The notes under the pieces were generated by a model that was given only the letters and a program-made list of their open reading frames with translations, had not been told where the DNA came from and made no database searches. Of a DNA stretch of 64,000 bases, positions 8,381 to 16,947 are shown in pieces. This DNA is from Comamonadaceae bacterium (lineage in GTDB: Bacteria; Pseudomonadota; Gammaproteobacteria; Burkholderiales; Burkholderiaceae_C). Position 1 is the stretch's first letter. Each line of letters starts with the position of its first letter. Made by a program: the position numbers and the translations under genes. The DNA is taken from assembly GCA_947455465.1 (NCBI GenBank), contig CANGNS010000013.1:1-64000 (forward strand), written 5' to 3'.

Positions 8381-10957
8381 ATGCAAGCACAACACAGTGC
8401 AGATGCGCCCGTCCACCGGGCGCTGGGGGGAGGGATGGTGCTGGCTTTTGTAGCCGGCACGGCGCTGCAATTGCAGCAGGCCCGGCTGTGGCCACTTGCC
8501 GTTTACCTGGCCCTGTGGGCTGCGGGGCTGGCGGTACTCGTGCATTTTCTTTTTTGGCGCCCAGCGCGCTACCGGCTGCGCTCTTACGCAGGCGCGCTGC
8601 AGGCATGGCTTGTTTTTAGCGCCTGTCTGGTGCTCGGTTTTGCTTGGCCCGGCCTGCGCGCCTGTATGTACGACACGCAGCGCCTGGCGCCCGCCTTGGA
8701 AGGGCGTGATGTGCAGGTGCGTGGCTTGGTGCGCGGTTTGCCGCACAGCAACCCGATGGGCGTGCGCTTTGGCCTGGAGGTCGAGGCGGCATTTTTGGAT
8801 GGCGCGCCCGTGGTGCTGCCTGCGCGTATTGATGTGGCCTGGTACCGGGGCTTGGCTCCGCGCAGCAGCCCCACCGAACCCGAGGAATGGGCCTTGCAGC
8901 GCCAACCCCAGGAGCTTCATCCCGGCGAGCGCTGGCAAATGACGCTGCGCCTCAAAGCGCCGCACGGCAGCCTCAATTTCCAGGGCTTTGACTACGAGTT
9001 GTGGATGTGGGAGCAAGGCGTGCAGGCCAGCGCCTATGTGCGTGCTGGTCCGCAAGATGCACCGCCCCAACGCCTGGCCACTACCTGGTGGTACCCGGTA
9101 GACCGATGGCGCCAAAGCCTGCGCAGCCGCATCGAGGCCGCTGCGGGCAGCAGCCCCAGCGTGGGTTTGTTGGTGGCTTTGGTGGTGGGCGAACAATCGG
9201 CTATTTCGAACAGCGATTGGGCGCTGTTTCGGGCCACGGGCGTAGCGCATTTGGTGAGTATTTCGGGCTTGCATATCACTATGTTTGCCTGGGCTGCGCG
9301 CTGGCTGATCGCTTGGCTTTGGCGCCGCTCACCGCGCTGCTGCCTGGCCTATCCGGCGCCCTATGCTGGTTGGGTCGGAGGCGTGCTGGCGGCGGGCGCG
9401 TATGCCGTTTTTTCGGGTGGCGGTGTGCCGGCGCAGCGGACCTGGATCATGCTCGCGGCGGTGGCGGCGCTGCGCTTGTTGGGGCTGCGCTGGCCCTGGC
9501 CGCAGGTATGGCTGCTGGCGCTGGGCTTTGTCCTGCTGTGCGACCCCTGGGCTGTGCTGCAGGCCGGGTTTTGGCTGAGCTTTGTCGCGGTGGGCGTGCT
9601 GCTGGCCTCTGACGGGCGCGCCTCGGAGCTGCACTCCCCAAAGACCGAGGAGGCCCTGGACGCAGCGCGACCCACCTTTGTGCGGTGGACTGCGCAGATC
9701 TGCGCACGTTGGGGCGCGCAAGCCCGCGCGCTCTTGCACGAGCAGATGCGCATCAGCGCAGCGCTGGCGCCCTTGACGGTTTTGCTCTTTGGGCAGTTCT
9801 CGGTGGCCGGCTTGGCGGCCAATCTGGTGGCGGTGCCTTGGGTGACTTTGGTGATTACACCCTTGGCCATGGGCGGTGTGCTGTGTCCGCCCTTGTGGTC
9901 CGCAGCTGCGCTGGCGGGCGAGGCCTGGATGGCTACGCTGCACTGGCTGGCCGCGTGGCCCTGGGCGCTGTGGGCTTTGCCCTCGCCGCCGCTATGGTTA
10001 GGCGCTGCGGCCAGTGGCGCTGGCATTTTGCTGTGCCTGCCTTTGCCCTGGCACGTGCGCCTGCAAGGCGCGCCTTTGCTGCTGGCTTTGTTGCTGTGGC
10101 GCCCGCCTGCACCACCGGTCGGCGAGTTTTCGCTGCTCGCGGCAGACATTGGACAAGGCAATGCGGTGCTGGTGCGCACCGCCCACCATGTGTTGCTGTA
10201 CGACACTGGCCCGCGCTACAGCCTGGAGAGCGATGCGGGCCAGCGCGTGCTGGTGCCCCTGCTTGACGCCCAGCAACTGCGCCTGGACCGCTTGATGCTC
10301 AGCCACCGCGACGCCGACCATGTGGGTGGCGCTGCCGCCGTACGTGCCGCACAGCCGCAGGCCGATGTGCTCAGTTCTTTGGAGGTTGGCCATCCCTTGT
10401 TGGACCAGGCCAGCGCCTTGCCCTGTCACGCCGGCCAAGGCTGGGAGTGGGACGGCGTGCGCTTTGAGGTGCTGCACCCCGCTGCCGAGCTGTACACCCA
10501 GACGCCCCGGCCCAAGCCCAATGCGCTGTCGTGCGTGTTGCGCATCCAAAGCGCCGGTGTGCCGCAGCCGCGCAGCGCGCTTTTGGTGGGCGATTTGGAG
10601 GCGCCGGGCGAGGCCCAGCTGCTTGGCCGGGCTAGCGATGCCGGCCACCGTTTGGCGGCCGACTTTCTGCTCGTGCCGCACCATGGCAGCAAAACCTCCA
10701 GCAGCGCGGCATTTTTGGAGGCGGTACATCCGCGCACGGTGCTGGTGCAGGGCGGCTACCGCAACCGCTATGGCCATCCGGCGCCGCCGGTGGTGCAGCG
10801 CTACCAAGAATTGGCCGCCACCTACCCGCCCCAGGCGCCCATGCAGTGGGTGGATTCGCCCCATTGCGGTGCATTTTTGTGGCAATCTTGGGCGCCAGAC
10901 AGTGGGATTTGCGCAAGAATGGTCCAGCAGCGCTACTGGCACCATGTGGTGCCCTGA
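8381..10957 (+). CDS. comEC: ComEC/Rec2 DNA-uptake channel protein
   Basis: The 858-residue protein has the three ComEC parts. They are an N-terminal membrane-anchored OB-like region, a multi-helix competence domain with the conserved ATGVAHLVSISGLHIT segment, and a C-terminal metallo-beta-lactamase-like domain. That last domain carries LLAADIGQGNAVLVRT, LSHRDADHVGG and VPHHGSKTSSS. ComEC carries single-stranded transforming DNA across the inner membrane, and the beta-lactamase-like part is thought to be the nuclease. Length agrees with proteobacterial ComEC. It is flanked by unrelated genes. Together with the exported ATP-dependent ligase at 60466-61389 it suggests the organism handles extracellular DNA. 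Confidence 0.94.
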   Translation: MQAQHSADAPVHRALGGGMVLAFVAGTALQLQQARLWPLAVYLALWAAGLAVLVHFLFWRPARYRLRSYAGALQAWLVFSACLVLGFAWPGLRACMYDTQRLAPALEGRDVQVRGLVRGLPHSNPMGVRFGLEVEAAFLDGAPVVLPARIDVAWYRGLAPRSSPTEPEEWALQRQPQELHPGERWQMTLRLKAPHGSLNFQGFDYELWMWEQGVQASAYVRAGPQDAPPQRLATTWWYPVDRWRQSLRSRIEAAAGSSPSVGLLVALVVGEQSAISNSDWALFRATGVAHLVSISGLHITMFAWAARWLIAWLWRRSPRCCLAYPAPYAGWVGGVLAAGAYAVFSGGGVPAQRTWIMLAAVAALRLLGLRWPWPQVWLLALGFVLLCDPWAVLQAGFWLSFVAVGVLLASDGRASELHSPKTEEALDAARPTFVRWTAQICARWGAQARALLHEQMRISAALAPLTVLLFGQFSVAGLAANLVAVPWVTLVITPLAMGGVLCPPLWSAAALAGEAWMATLHWLAAWPWALWALPSPPLWLGAAASGAGILLCLPLPWHVRLQGAPLLLALLLWRPPAPPVGEFSLLAADIGQGNAVLVRTAHHVLLYDTGPRYSLESDAGQRVLVPLLDAQQLRLDRLMLSHRDADHVGGAAAVRAAQPQADVLSSLEVGHPLLDQASALPCHAGQGWEWDGVRFEVLHPAAELYTQTPRPKPNALSCVLRIQSAGVPQPRSALLVGDLEAPGEAQLLGRASDAGHRLAADFLLVPHHGSKTSSSAAFLEAVHPRTVLVQGGYRNRYGHPAPPVVQRYQELAATYPPQAPMQWVDSPHCGAFLWQSWAPDSGICARMVQQRYWHHVVP

Positions 10958-11030
10958 AACAGTGCAAGATGCGCAGCGAGCAGGCTTGGCGCATGTTTTG
11001 CTTACGTGACTGCAAACAAATGGGCGATCC

Positions 11031-12485
11031 ATGGACAAACTTGACGAAATGATGAAGGCGCTGCCTTACGGCAGTTTGGATGGCGACCAGGTGCGCGAGC
11101 ACTACCAGACCTACGCGCGCTGGCTCAGCACCCAAAGCGCGCAAAGCATGGCCCAGCGCCGCGAAGAGGCCGAGATGATTTTTCGGCGCGTGGGCATCAC
11201 CTTCGCGGTGTATGGCGAAAAAGACGAAGACGGTGCGGGCACCGAGCGCCTGATTCCGTTTGACATGATTCCGCGCATCATCCCGGCTGGCGAATGGCGC
11301 GCGCTGGAGCGTGGCCTGGTGCAGCGTGTCACGGCGCTCAACCGCTTTATTGCCGATGTGTACGGCGACCAAGAGATCCTGAAAGCGGGCATCGTGCCGC
11401 GCGAACAGGTGGAGCACAACGCACAGTTCCGCCCCGAGATGGTGGGCGTGAAGGTGCCGCACCAGATTTACTCGCATATTTCGGGCATTGACATCGTGCG
11501 CGCGCCGGGCGCCGATGGCCAGCCCGACTACTTTGTGCTGGAAGACAATTTACGCGTGCCCAGCGGCGTGAGCTACATGCTCGAAGACCGCAAGATGATG
11601 ATGCGCCTGTTCCCGGCGCTGTTTAACCAGCACCGCGTGGCGCCGATTGCGCACTACCCCGATCTCTTGCTCGAAACCTTGCGTGCCAGTTGCCCGGCCG
11701 GCACCGCCGAGCCCACGGTGGTAGTGCTCACGCCGGGCATGTACAACAGCGCCTATTTTGAACATGCGTTTTTGGCGCAACAAATGGGCGTAGAACTGGT
11801 CGAGGGCCAGGACTTGTTTGTCAAAGACAAGTTTGTTTACATGCGCACCACACGCGGCCCGCGCCGGGTGGATGTGATTTACCGCCGCGTGGACGACGAC
11901 TTTCTGGACCCGCTGGTGTTCCGCCCCGATTCCACTTTGGGCTGCGCCGGGCTCATCAGCGCCTACCGTGCTGGCAACGTAACCATTTGCAACGCCGTCG
12001 GCACCGGCATTGCCGATGACAAGTCGCTCTATCCTTATGTGCCGCAGATGATTGCGTTTTATCTGGGCGAGAAACCCTTGCTCAGCAACGTGCCGACCTA
12101 TATGTGCCGCAAGCCCGAGGACCTGGCTTACACCCTGGCGCACCTGAGCGAGCTGGTGGTCAAAGAGGTGCACGGCGCGGGCGGCTACGGCATGCTGGTA
12201 GGCCCGGCCGCGTCCGCCGCCGAGCTGGCGCACTTTCGCCAAGCGCTCACCGCCAACCCGGCGGGCTATATCGCCCAGCCTACGCTCAGCCTGTCGAGCT
12301 GCCCGACCTATGTGCAAAGCGGGATCGCGCCGCGCCATGTCGATTTACGTCCCTATGTGCTCAGCGGCAAGACGGTGCAAATGGTGCCCGGCGGCCTGAC
12401 GCGTGTGGCCTTGCAAGAAGGCTCTTTGGTGGTCAATTCATCGCAGGGCGGTGGCACCAAAGACACCTGGATTTTGGAGGACTAG
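11031..12485 (+). CDS. Circularly permuted type 2 ATP-grasp protein (DUF404/DUF407)
   Basis: The 484 residues match the circularly permuted ATP-grasp family. The conserved RIIPAGEWRALERGLVQR region and ALNRFIADVYG come early, followed by ISGIDIVRAPGADGQPDYFVLEDNLRVPSGVSYMLEDR with the acidic metal-binding residues. GNVTICNAVGTGIADDKS and KEVHGAGGYGMLVGP come near the end. The family is predicted to ligate amino acids or peptides using ATP. The product is not known here. It is followed 3 bp later by the alpha-E gene, the family's usual partner. Confidence 0.9.
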   Translation: MDKLDEMMKALPYGSLDGDQVREHYQTYARWLSTQSAQSMAQRREEAEMIFRRVGITFAVYGEKDEDGAGTERLIPFDMIPRIIPAGEWRALERGLVQRVTALNRFIADVYGDQEILKAGIVPREQVEHNAQFRPEMVGVKVPHQIYSHISGIDIVRAPGADGQPDYFVLEDNLRVPSGVSYMLEDRKMMMRLFPALFNQHRVAPIAHYPDLLLETLRASCPAGTAEPTVVVLTPGMYNSAYFEHAFLAQQMGVELVEGQDLFVKDKFVYMRTTRGPRRVDVIYRRVDDDFLDPLVFRPDSTLGCAGLISAYRAGNVTICNAVGTGIADDKSLYPYVPQMIAFYLGEKPLLSNVPTYMCRKPEDLAYTLAHLSELVVKEVHGAGGYGMLVGPAASAAELAHFRQALTANPAGYIAQPTLSLSSCPTYVQSGIAPRHVDLRPYVLSGKTVQMVPGGLTRVALQEGSLVVNSSQGGGTKDTWILED

Positions 12486-12488
12486 GCC

Positions 12489-13445
12489 ATGCTCAGCCGC
12501 ACCGCAGACCATTTGTACTGGATGTCGCGCTACACCGAGCGCGCCGAAAACACCGCGCGCATGCTCGATGTCAACTACCAAACCGGCTTGCTCGGCCAAA
12601 GCGAGGCCGCCGCCGAGCTGGGCTGGCGCGGCCTCTTGAGCATCAGCGAGCTCTTGCACAACTACACCCAAACCCGGGGCGCCGTCAAAGCGCGCGAGGT
12701 GATGGACTTTATGGTCAAGGACGAAAGCAATCCCTCAAGCATTTTGTCCTGCCTGGGCGCGGCGCGCGAGAACGCCCGCGCCGTGCGCGGCACCCTGACC
12801 ACCGAGGTCTGGGAGACGCACAACCAGACTTGGCTGGAGGTCAAGCGCATGATCGCCTCGGGCGCTTTTGAGCGCGACCCGGCGCAGTTTTTTGAGTGGG
12901 TGAAGTTCCGCTCGCACCTTTCGCGTGGCGTCACCGTGGGCACCATGCTGATGGACGAGGCGCTGCACTTTATGCGTCTGGGCACCTTCCTGGAGCGCGC
13001 CGATAACACCGCGCGCTTGGTGGATGTGAAGTTTTACGCCGGCCAGACCGACTTCTTGGACACCGCGCTGGCGCGCGACCAGGAGCGCGACTTCTACCAC
13101 TGGAGCGCCATTTTGCGCAGCGTTTCGGCCTTTGAGGTCTACCGCAAGGTCTACCGCGACGTGATCCGCCCCGAGCGGGTGGCCGAGCTGCTCATCCTTA
13201 AGGCCGACATGCCGCGCTCGCTGCACGCTTCTATGAATGAGGTGCTGGCCAACCTGGAGCGCGTGAGCGAATCGACCGAAAGCGAGACGCTGCGGCGCAC
13301 CGGCAAACTGCTGGCGCAGTTGAAATACGGACGTATCGACGAAATCCTGGACACCGGCCTGCACTCGTTTTTGACGCAATTCTTAGACCGCGTCAACGAC
13401 CTGGGCCTGCACATCAGTCGGGAGTTTTTGGTGCCGGTAAATTAG
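12489..13445 (+). CDS. Alpha-E domain protein (DUF403)
   Basis: The 318-residue, nearly all-helical protein starts MLSRTADHLYWMSRYTERAENTARMLDVNY, the hallmark of the alpha-E family. A second ERADNTARLVDVKFY copy lies near residue 170, and TFLERADN-type motifs recur. The family almost always accompanies the circularly permuted ATP-grasp protein and often a transglutaminase-like protease. The first partner is directly upstream; no transglutaminase is present in this window. Its function is predicted only (peptide or amide metabolism). The last 32 bp overlap the 3' end of the convergent lytic transglycosylase gene. Confidence 0.9.
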   Translation: MLSRTADHLYWMSRYTERAENTARMLDVNYQTGLLGQSEAAAELGWRGLLSISELLHNYTQTRGAVKAREVMDFMVKDESNPSSILSCLGAARENARAVRGTLTTEVWETHNQTWLEVKRMIASGAFERDPAQFFEWVKFRSHLSRGVTVGTMLMDEALHFMRLGTFLERADNTARLVDVKFYAGQTDFLDTALARDQERDFYHWSAILRSVSAFEVYRKVYRDVIRPERVAELLILKADMPRSLHASMNEVLANLERVSESTESETLRRTGKLLAQLKYGRIDEILDTGLHSFLTQFLDRVNDLGLHISREFLVPVN

Positions 13446-14544
13446 CTTGTACGGCTTGGCCCAGCTCGATGACTGACAAGGCATAAAAACTGCTCCAGTT
13501 GTAGCGGGTCACGGTATAGAAGTTGTCGGTGCCCACGACATAGCTGGGGTTGGCGCCCAGGCCTTGGGGAAGTTCCACCAGCGCCAACAGGCCGGGGTGC
13601 GCCAGCGCAGCGGCTGGCAGCAGGGCGCCACGGGCCTGCATTTGCGCTGGCGTCATGCTGGGCACAATATCTTTTTCAAGCAAGGCAGGCAGGTCGGCGC
13701 GGGCGGCGTCCAGTTCGACGGAAAAGTGCGTGGGCATGCCGCTCTTCCAGCCAAAAGCGGCCAGGTAATTGGCAATCGAGCCGATGGCATCTGCGCTGCT
13801 GCCAAACAGGTCGATGCGGCCGTCGCCATCAAAGTCCACCGCATACTTTTGCCAGCTTGAAGGCATGAACTGCGCCATGCCCATGGCGCCGGCGTAGCTG
13901 CCGCGTACGGTCAGGGGGTCACGCCCGGTCTGGTGGCTCCAGAGCAAAAATGCCTCGAGCTCTTGCAAAAAATAGGCGCTGCGCCCGGCTGCTTTGGGGT
14001 GATGGACAGGAAAGTCAAAGGCCAGGGTGGCCAGTGCGTCGAGTACGCGGTATTTGCCCATACGCTGGCCGTACAAAGTCTCTGCACCCAAGATGCCAAC
14101 GATGGTGCCAGCATCGACACCGCTTTGCTGCTGCGCGCGCGCCAGCGTGGCGGCGTTGGCTTGCCAAAAACGCACGCCAGCCTGGATGCGCACCGGGTCG
14201 AGTACGCGGCGCCGGTAGGCGTCCCAGTTGCGTACGCCGGGGTCGGCAACGGGGCTGCCCGCGCGCACCACCTCGGGCAGCTTTTGGGCCTGGGCCAGCG
14301 TGGCGCGCACCCAGGTCGGGCTCAGGCCCTGGCGCTCGGCGATTTGGCGTGCCGCCTCGCGCACCCGCGGGTCCTTGCTGTAGCTCTTGGCGGCTAGGGC
14401 GCTTTGGGTGGCCGGGGTTTTGCTCTTTTTGGGCTTGGCCGCAAATGCGCTGGGGCTGAGCAGGCAGGCCGCCAGCGCCACGCAGGCCCAGGCCCGCAAG
14501 ACAGAGCGGGCACCCAAGACGGGCAGGGTGGGGGCAGAGGGCAT
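13414..14544 (-). CDS. MltB-type lytic murein transglycosylase
   Basis: The 376 residues start with a signal sequence (hydrophobic about 14-35; a LAAC motif near residue 27 could allow lipidation). The SLT/MltB domain follows, with the catalytic Glu155 in GILGAETLYGQRMG, then GSYAGAMGMAQFMPSSW and DFDGDGRIDLFGS. Such enzymes cleave peptidoglycan between MurNAc and GlcNAc, giving 1,6-anhydro ends, in the periplasm. The C-terminus ends soon after the catalytic domain and no separate binding domain is seen. Its 3' end overlaps the alpha-E gene tail to tail. Confidence 0.9.
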   Translation of the reverse strand: MPSAPTLPVLGARSVLRAWACVALAACLLSPSAFAAKPKKSKTPATQSALAAKSYSKDPRVREAARQIAERQGLSPTWVRATLAQAQKLPEVVRAGSPVADPGVRNWDAYRRRVLDPVRIQAGVRFWQANAATLARAQQQSGVDAGTIVGILGAETLYGQRMGKYRVLDALATLAFDFPVHHPKAAGRSAYFLQELEAFLLWSHQTGRDPLTVRGSYAGAMGMAQFMPSSWQKYAVDFDGDGRIDLFGSSADAIGSIANYLAAFGWKSGMPTHFSVELDAARADLPALLEKDIVPSMTPAQMQARGALLPAAALAHPGLLALVELPQGLGANPSYVVGTDNFYTVTRYNWSSFYALSVIELGQAVQANLPAPKTPD

Positions 14545-14645
14545 GGAGGCTGTGCGGATGGGGACGTGTTGGGGTGCATTGTGGCGCAGGGGCCGTGCTG
14601 TGGGGCGGCACTAGAATGAATTGGCCAACAAAGGATTCCTGCCTC

Positions 14646-15602
14646 ATGTCCAAAACCGGCTATTTCACCCACCCCAGCGGCAACCGCCACGAGATGGGCC
14701 CGGGCCATCCCGAGTGTCCCCAGCGCCTGGACGCCATCAACGACCGCTTGCTGGCCACCGGTTTGCTGGATGTTTTGCATGGCTATGAAGCACCGGCCGC
14801 CAGCCTCACTGTTGTGGAAAAGGCGCACAGCCTCGATTTGGTGGAAAAGCTGCAAGCCCTGGACGCGGGGTTGCAGGTCTCGCTGGTGCAGGGTGCGCGT
14901 CCCGGCTATGCCGCCCTCGACCCCGATACCACCATGAACCCGTGGACTTGGCAGGCGGCTTTGCATGCCGCCGGCGCTGCCGTAGCGGCCACCGACGCGG
15001 TGCTGCGCGGCGAACTGGAAAACGCTTTTTGCGCCGTGCGCCCACCCGGCCACCATGCCTGCCACGACAAGGCGATGGGGTTTTGCTTTATCAATAATGT
15101 GGCCGTTGCCGCGCGCCACGCCCTGGAGCAGCACGGCTTGCAGCGCGTAGCGATCGTGGATTTTGATGTGCACCACGGCAACGGCACCGAGGACATCGTC
15201 AGCGGCGACGAACGCATCCTGATGGTGAGCTTTTTTCAGCACCCGTTTTATCCCTACAGCGGCGCCGAGGGCTCGGCGGACAATATTTTGAATGTGCCGG
15301 TACCGGCCTATACCAAGGGCGAGGCGGTGCGCGCGCTGGTCAGCCAGCATTGGCTGCCGCGTCTGACGGCTTTTGCCCCGGAAATGATTTTTATCAGCGC
15401 CGGCTTTGACGCCCACCGCGAGGACGATCTGGGCCAGATGGGCCTGGTCGAGTCCGATTACGCCTGGATCACCCAGCAAATCAAGGCGGTGGCAGCCACC
15501 TCGGCCAAGGGCCGCATCGTCTCTAGCCTGGAGGGCGGCTACAACCTGGGCGCGCTGGGGCGCAGTGTGGAAGCCCATATCCGGGTGCTGGCCGATGTCT
15601 AG
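14646..15602 (+). CDS. Histone-deacetylase-superfamily (AcuC/HDAC-like) amidohydrolase
   Basis: The 318-residue class II HDAC-like protein carries the zinc site. RPPGHHACHDKAMGFCFINN contains the catalytic His pair, FDVHHGNGTED contains the Asp/His ligands, and SAGFDAHREDDLGQ contains the other Asp. Bacterial members deacetylate polyamines, acetyl-lysine proteins or related amides. The start at 14646 (MSKTGYF) is favoured by AAGGA 10 bp upstream and by the family N-terminus HPSGNRHEMGPGHPECPQRL; the frame is open a further 24 codons upstream. Its last bases overlap the start of the MscS gene (ATGTCTAG), so the two are probably translated together. Confidence 0.92.
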   Translation: MSKTGYFTHPSGNRHEMGPGHPECPQRLDAINDRLLATGLLDVLHGYEAPAASLTVVEKAHSLDLVEKLQALDAGLQVSLVQGARPGYAALDPDTTMNPWTWQAALHAAGAAVAATDAVLRGELENAFCAVRPPGHHACHDKAMGFCFINNVAVAARHALEQHGLQRVAIVDFDVHHGNGTEDIVSGDERILMVSFFQHPFYPYSGAEGSADNILNVPVPAYTKGEAVRALVSQHWLPRLTAFAPEMIFISAGFDAHREDDLGQMGLVESDYAWITQQIKAVAATSAKGRIVSSLEGGYNLGALGRSVEAHIRVLADV

Positions 15603-16878
15603 CCCCGCACCCATCGAGGACTTTCAGGGCTGGCTGGCGGCGTTTTTTCAGCCCTCGGTCGGGTTCGAGCTGGCGGCGCTGGCGCTGTGTGGCGCGCTGG
15701 CCTGGGTGCTGGTGCGCGGCTTGGCGGCCGCTTTGGGCGGCGACCGGCGCTCGGTCTGGTTTGGGAACCGCAATATCGATGGCGTGTTGTACCCGGCGCT
15801 GCTCTTGGTGCTGGCTTTTGCGGCGCGTGCCGTTTTGGCACGCCATCTCGATACCGTGGTGCTGCGCGTGGCCATTCCCGTGCTTTTGGCGCTGGTAGTG
15901 ATTCGCACCGGCGTCAAGGTCTTGCAACTGGCTTTTTCCGAGGCGCGCTGGGTGCGCGCCCTGGAGCAAACCATTTCCTGGCTGGTGTGGCTGGCGTTGG
16001 TGCTGTGGGTCAGCGGGCTGCTGCCGGCCGTGCTCAATGAAATGGACCAAATTGGCTGGAAAGTAGGCGCCGCCCGACTGACGGTGCGCAATTTGCTCGA
16101 GGGCTTGCTGACGGCCGGCGCGGTGCTGATTGTGATGCTGTGGATTTCGGCGGCTATCGAGTCGCGCTTGCTGCGCTCGGCCACCAACGGTGGCGAGCTG
16201 TCGGTGCGCAAAGCCATCAGCAATGCCACCCGGGTGGTGCTGCTGTTTTTGGGCTTGATCATGGCTTTTTCAGCCGTGGGCATTGATTTGACGGCCTTGT
16301 CCGTGGTGGGCGGGGCGCTGGGCGTGGGCATCGGCTTTGGCCTTCAAAAACTGGCGGCCAATTACATCAGTGGCTTTTTGATTCTGGCCGAGCGCAGCCT
16401 GCGTATCGGCGACAACGTGCGCGTCGAGGACTTCGAAGGCACCATCACCCAAATCAATGCGCGCTACACCGTGGTGCGGGCCATTACCGGGCGCGAGGCC
16501 ATCGTCCCCAACGAAATGCTGCTCACCAGCCGGGTGGAAAACCTCTCGCTGGCCGACCCCAAGGTGGTGCAAACCACGCGGGTTTTGGTCGCCTTCGATG
16601 CCGATGTGCCGCGTGCCATGGCGCTGATGGAAGCGGCCGCCCGCGCCCAAGCGCGGGTGCTGGCCACCCCAGCGCCCAGCGTGCAGCTGTCGCAGTTCGT
16701 GCCCGAGGGGATTGAGCTCACGGTGGTGTACTGGATTGCCGACCTCGAAAACGGGCAGGGCAATTTGCGCTCTGACCTCAATTTGGCGCTGTGGCACGTC
16801 TTTGCTGAGCAGGGAATCGCCCTGGCCGGGCCGACGCGCGCCACCGCTGCGCCAGCTTCCTTTCCCTTGCCCCTATAA
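15595..16878 (+). CDS. MscS-family mechanosensitive ion channel
   Basis: The 427-residue membrane protein has about five or six predicted N-terminal helices. The MscS pore helix follows (ALGVGIGFGLQKLAANYISGFLILAERSLRIGDNV), then the beta domain with VRAITGREAIVPNEMLLTSRVENL and a C-terminal vestibule domain. It releases solutes on hypo-osmotic shock through the inner membrane. The start ATG at 15595 overlaps the stop of the HDAC-like gene by 8 bp. This coupling is an odd pairing with no obvious functional link. Confidence 0.92.
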   Translation: MSSPAPIEDFQGWLAAFFQPSVGFELAALALCGALAWVLVRGLAAALGGDRRSVWFGNRNIDGVLYPALLLVLAFAARAVLARHLDTVVLRVAIPVLLALVVIRTGVKVLQLAFSEARWVRALEQTISWLVWLALVLWVSGLLPAVLNEMDQIGWKVGAARLTVRNLLEGLLTAGAVLIVMLWISAAIESRLLRSATNGGELSVRKAISNATRVVLLFLGLIMAFSAVGIDLTALSVVGGALGVGIGFGLQKLAANYISGFLILAERSLRIGDNVRVEDFEGTITQINARYTVVRAITGREAIVPNEMLLTSRVENLSLADPKVVQTTRVLVAFDADVPRAMALMEAAARAQARVLATPAPSVQLSQFVPEGIELTVVYWIADLENGQGNLRSDLNLALWHVFAEQGIALAGPTRATAAPASFPLPL

Positions 16879-16917
16879 GTGCAAAGCCTTCGCTGGTGCA
16901 AAGCGCTGGTTTAACAG

Positions 16918-16929
16918 TACACTTGTGTA
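16918..16929. promoter_or_regulatory. Operator-like dyad upstream of the acyl-CoA ligase gene
   Basis: TACAC-TT-GTGTA is a perfect five-base inverted repeat, 18 bp before the chosen ATG of the FadD-like gene. Position and size would suit a regulator of fatty-acid use. No regulator can be named, and a 10-bp dyad can occur by chance. Confidence 0.3.
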
Positions 16930-16947
16930 TTGAAAGCCCGACCTGCG

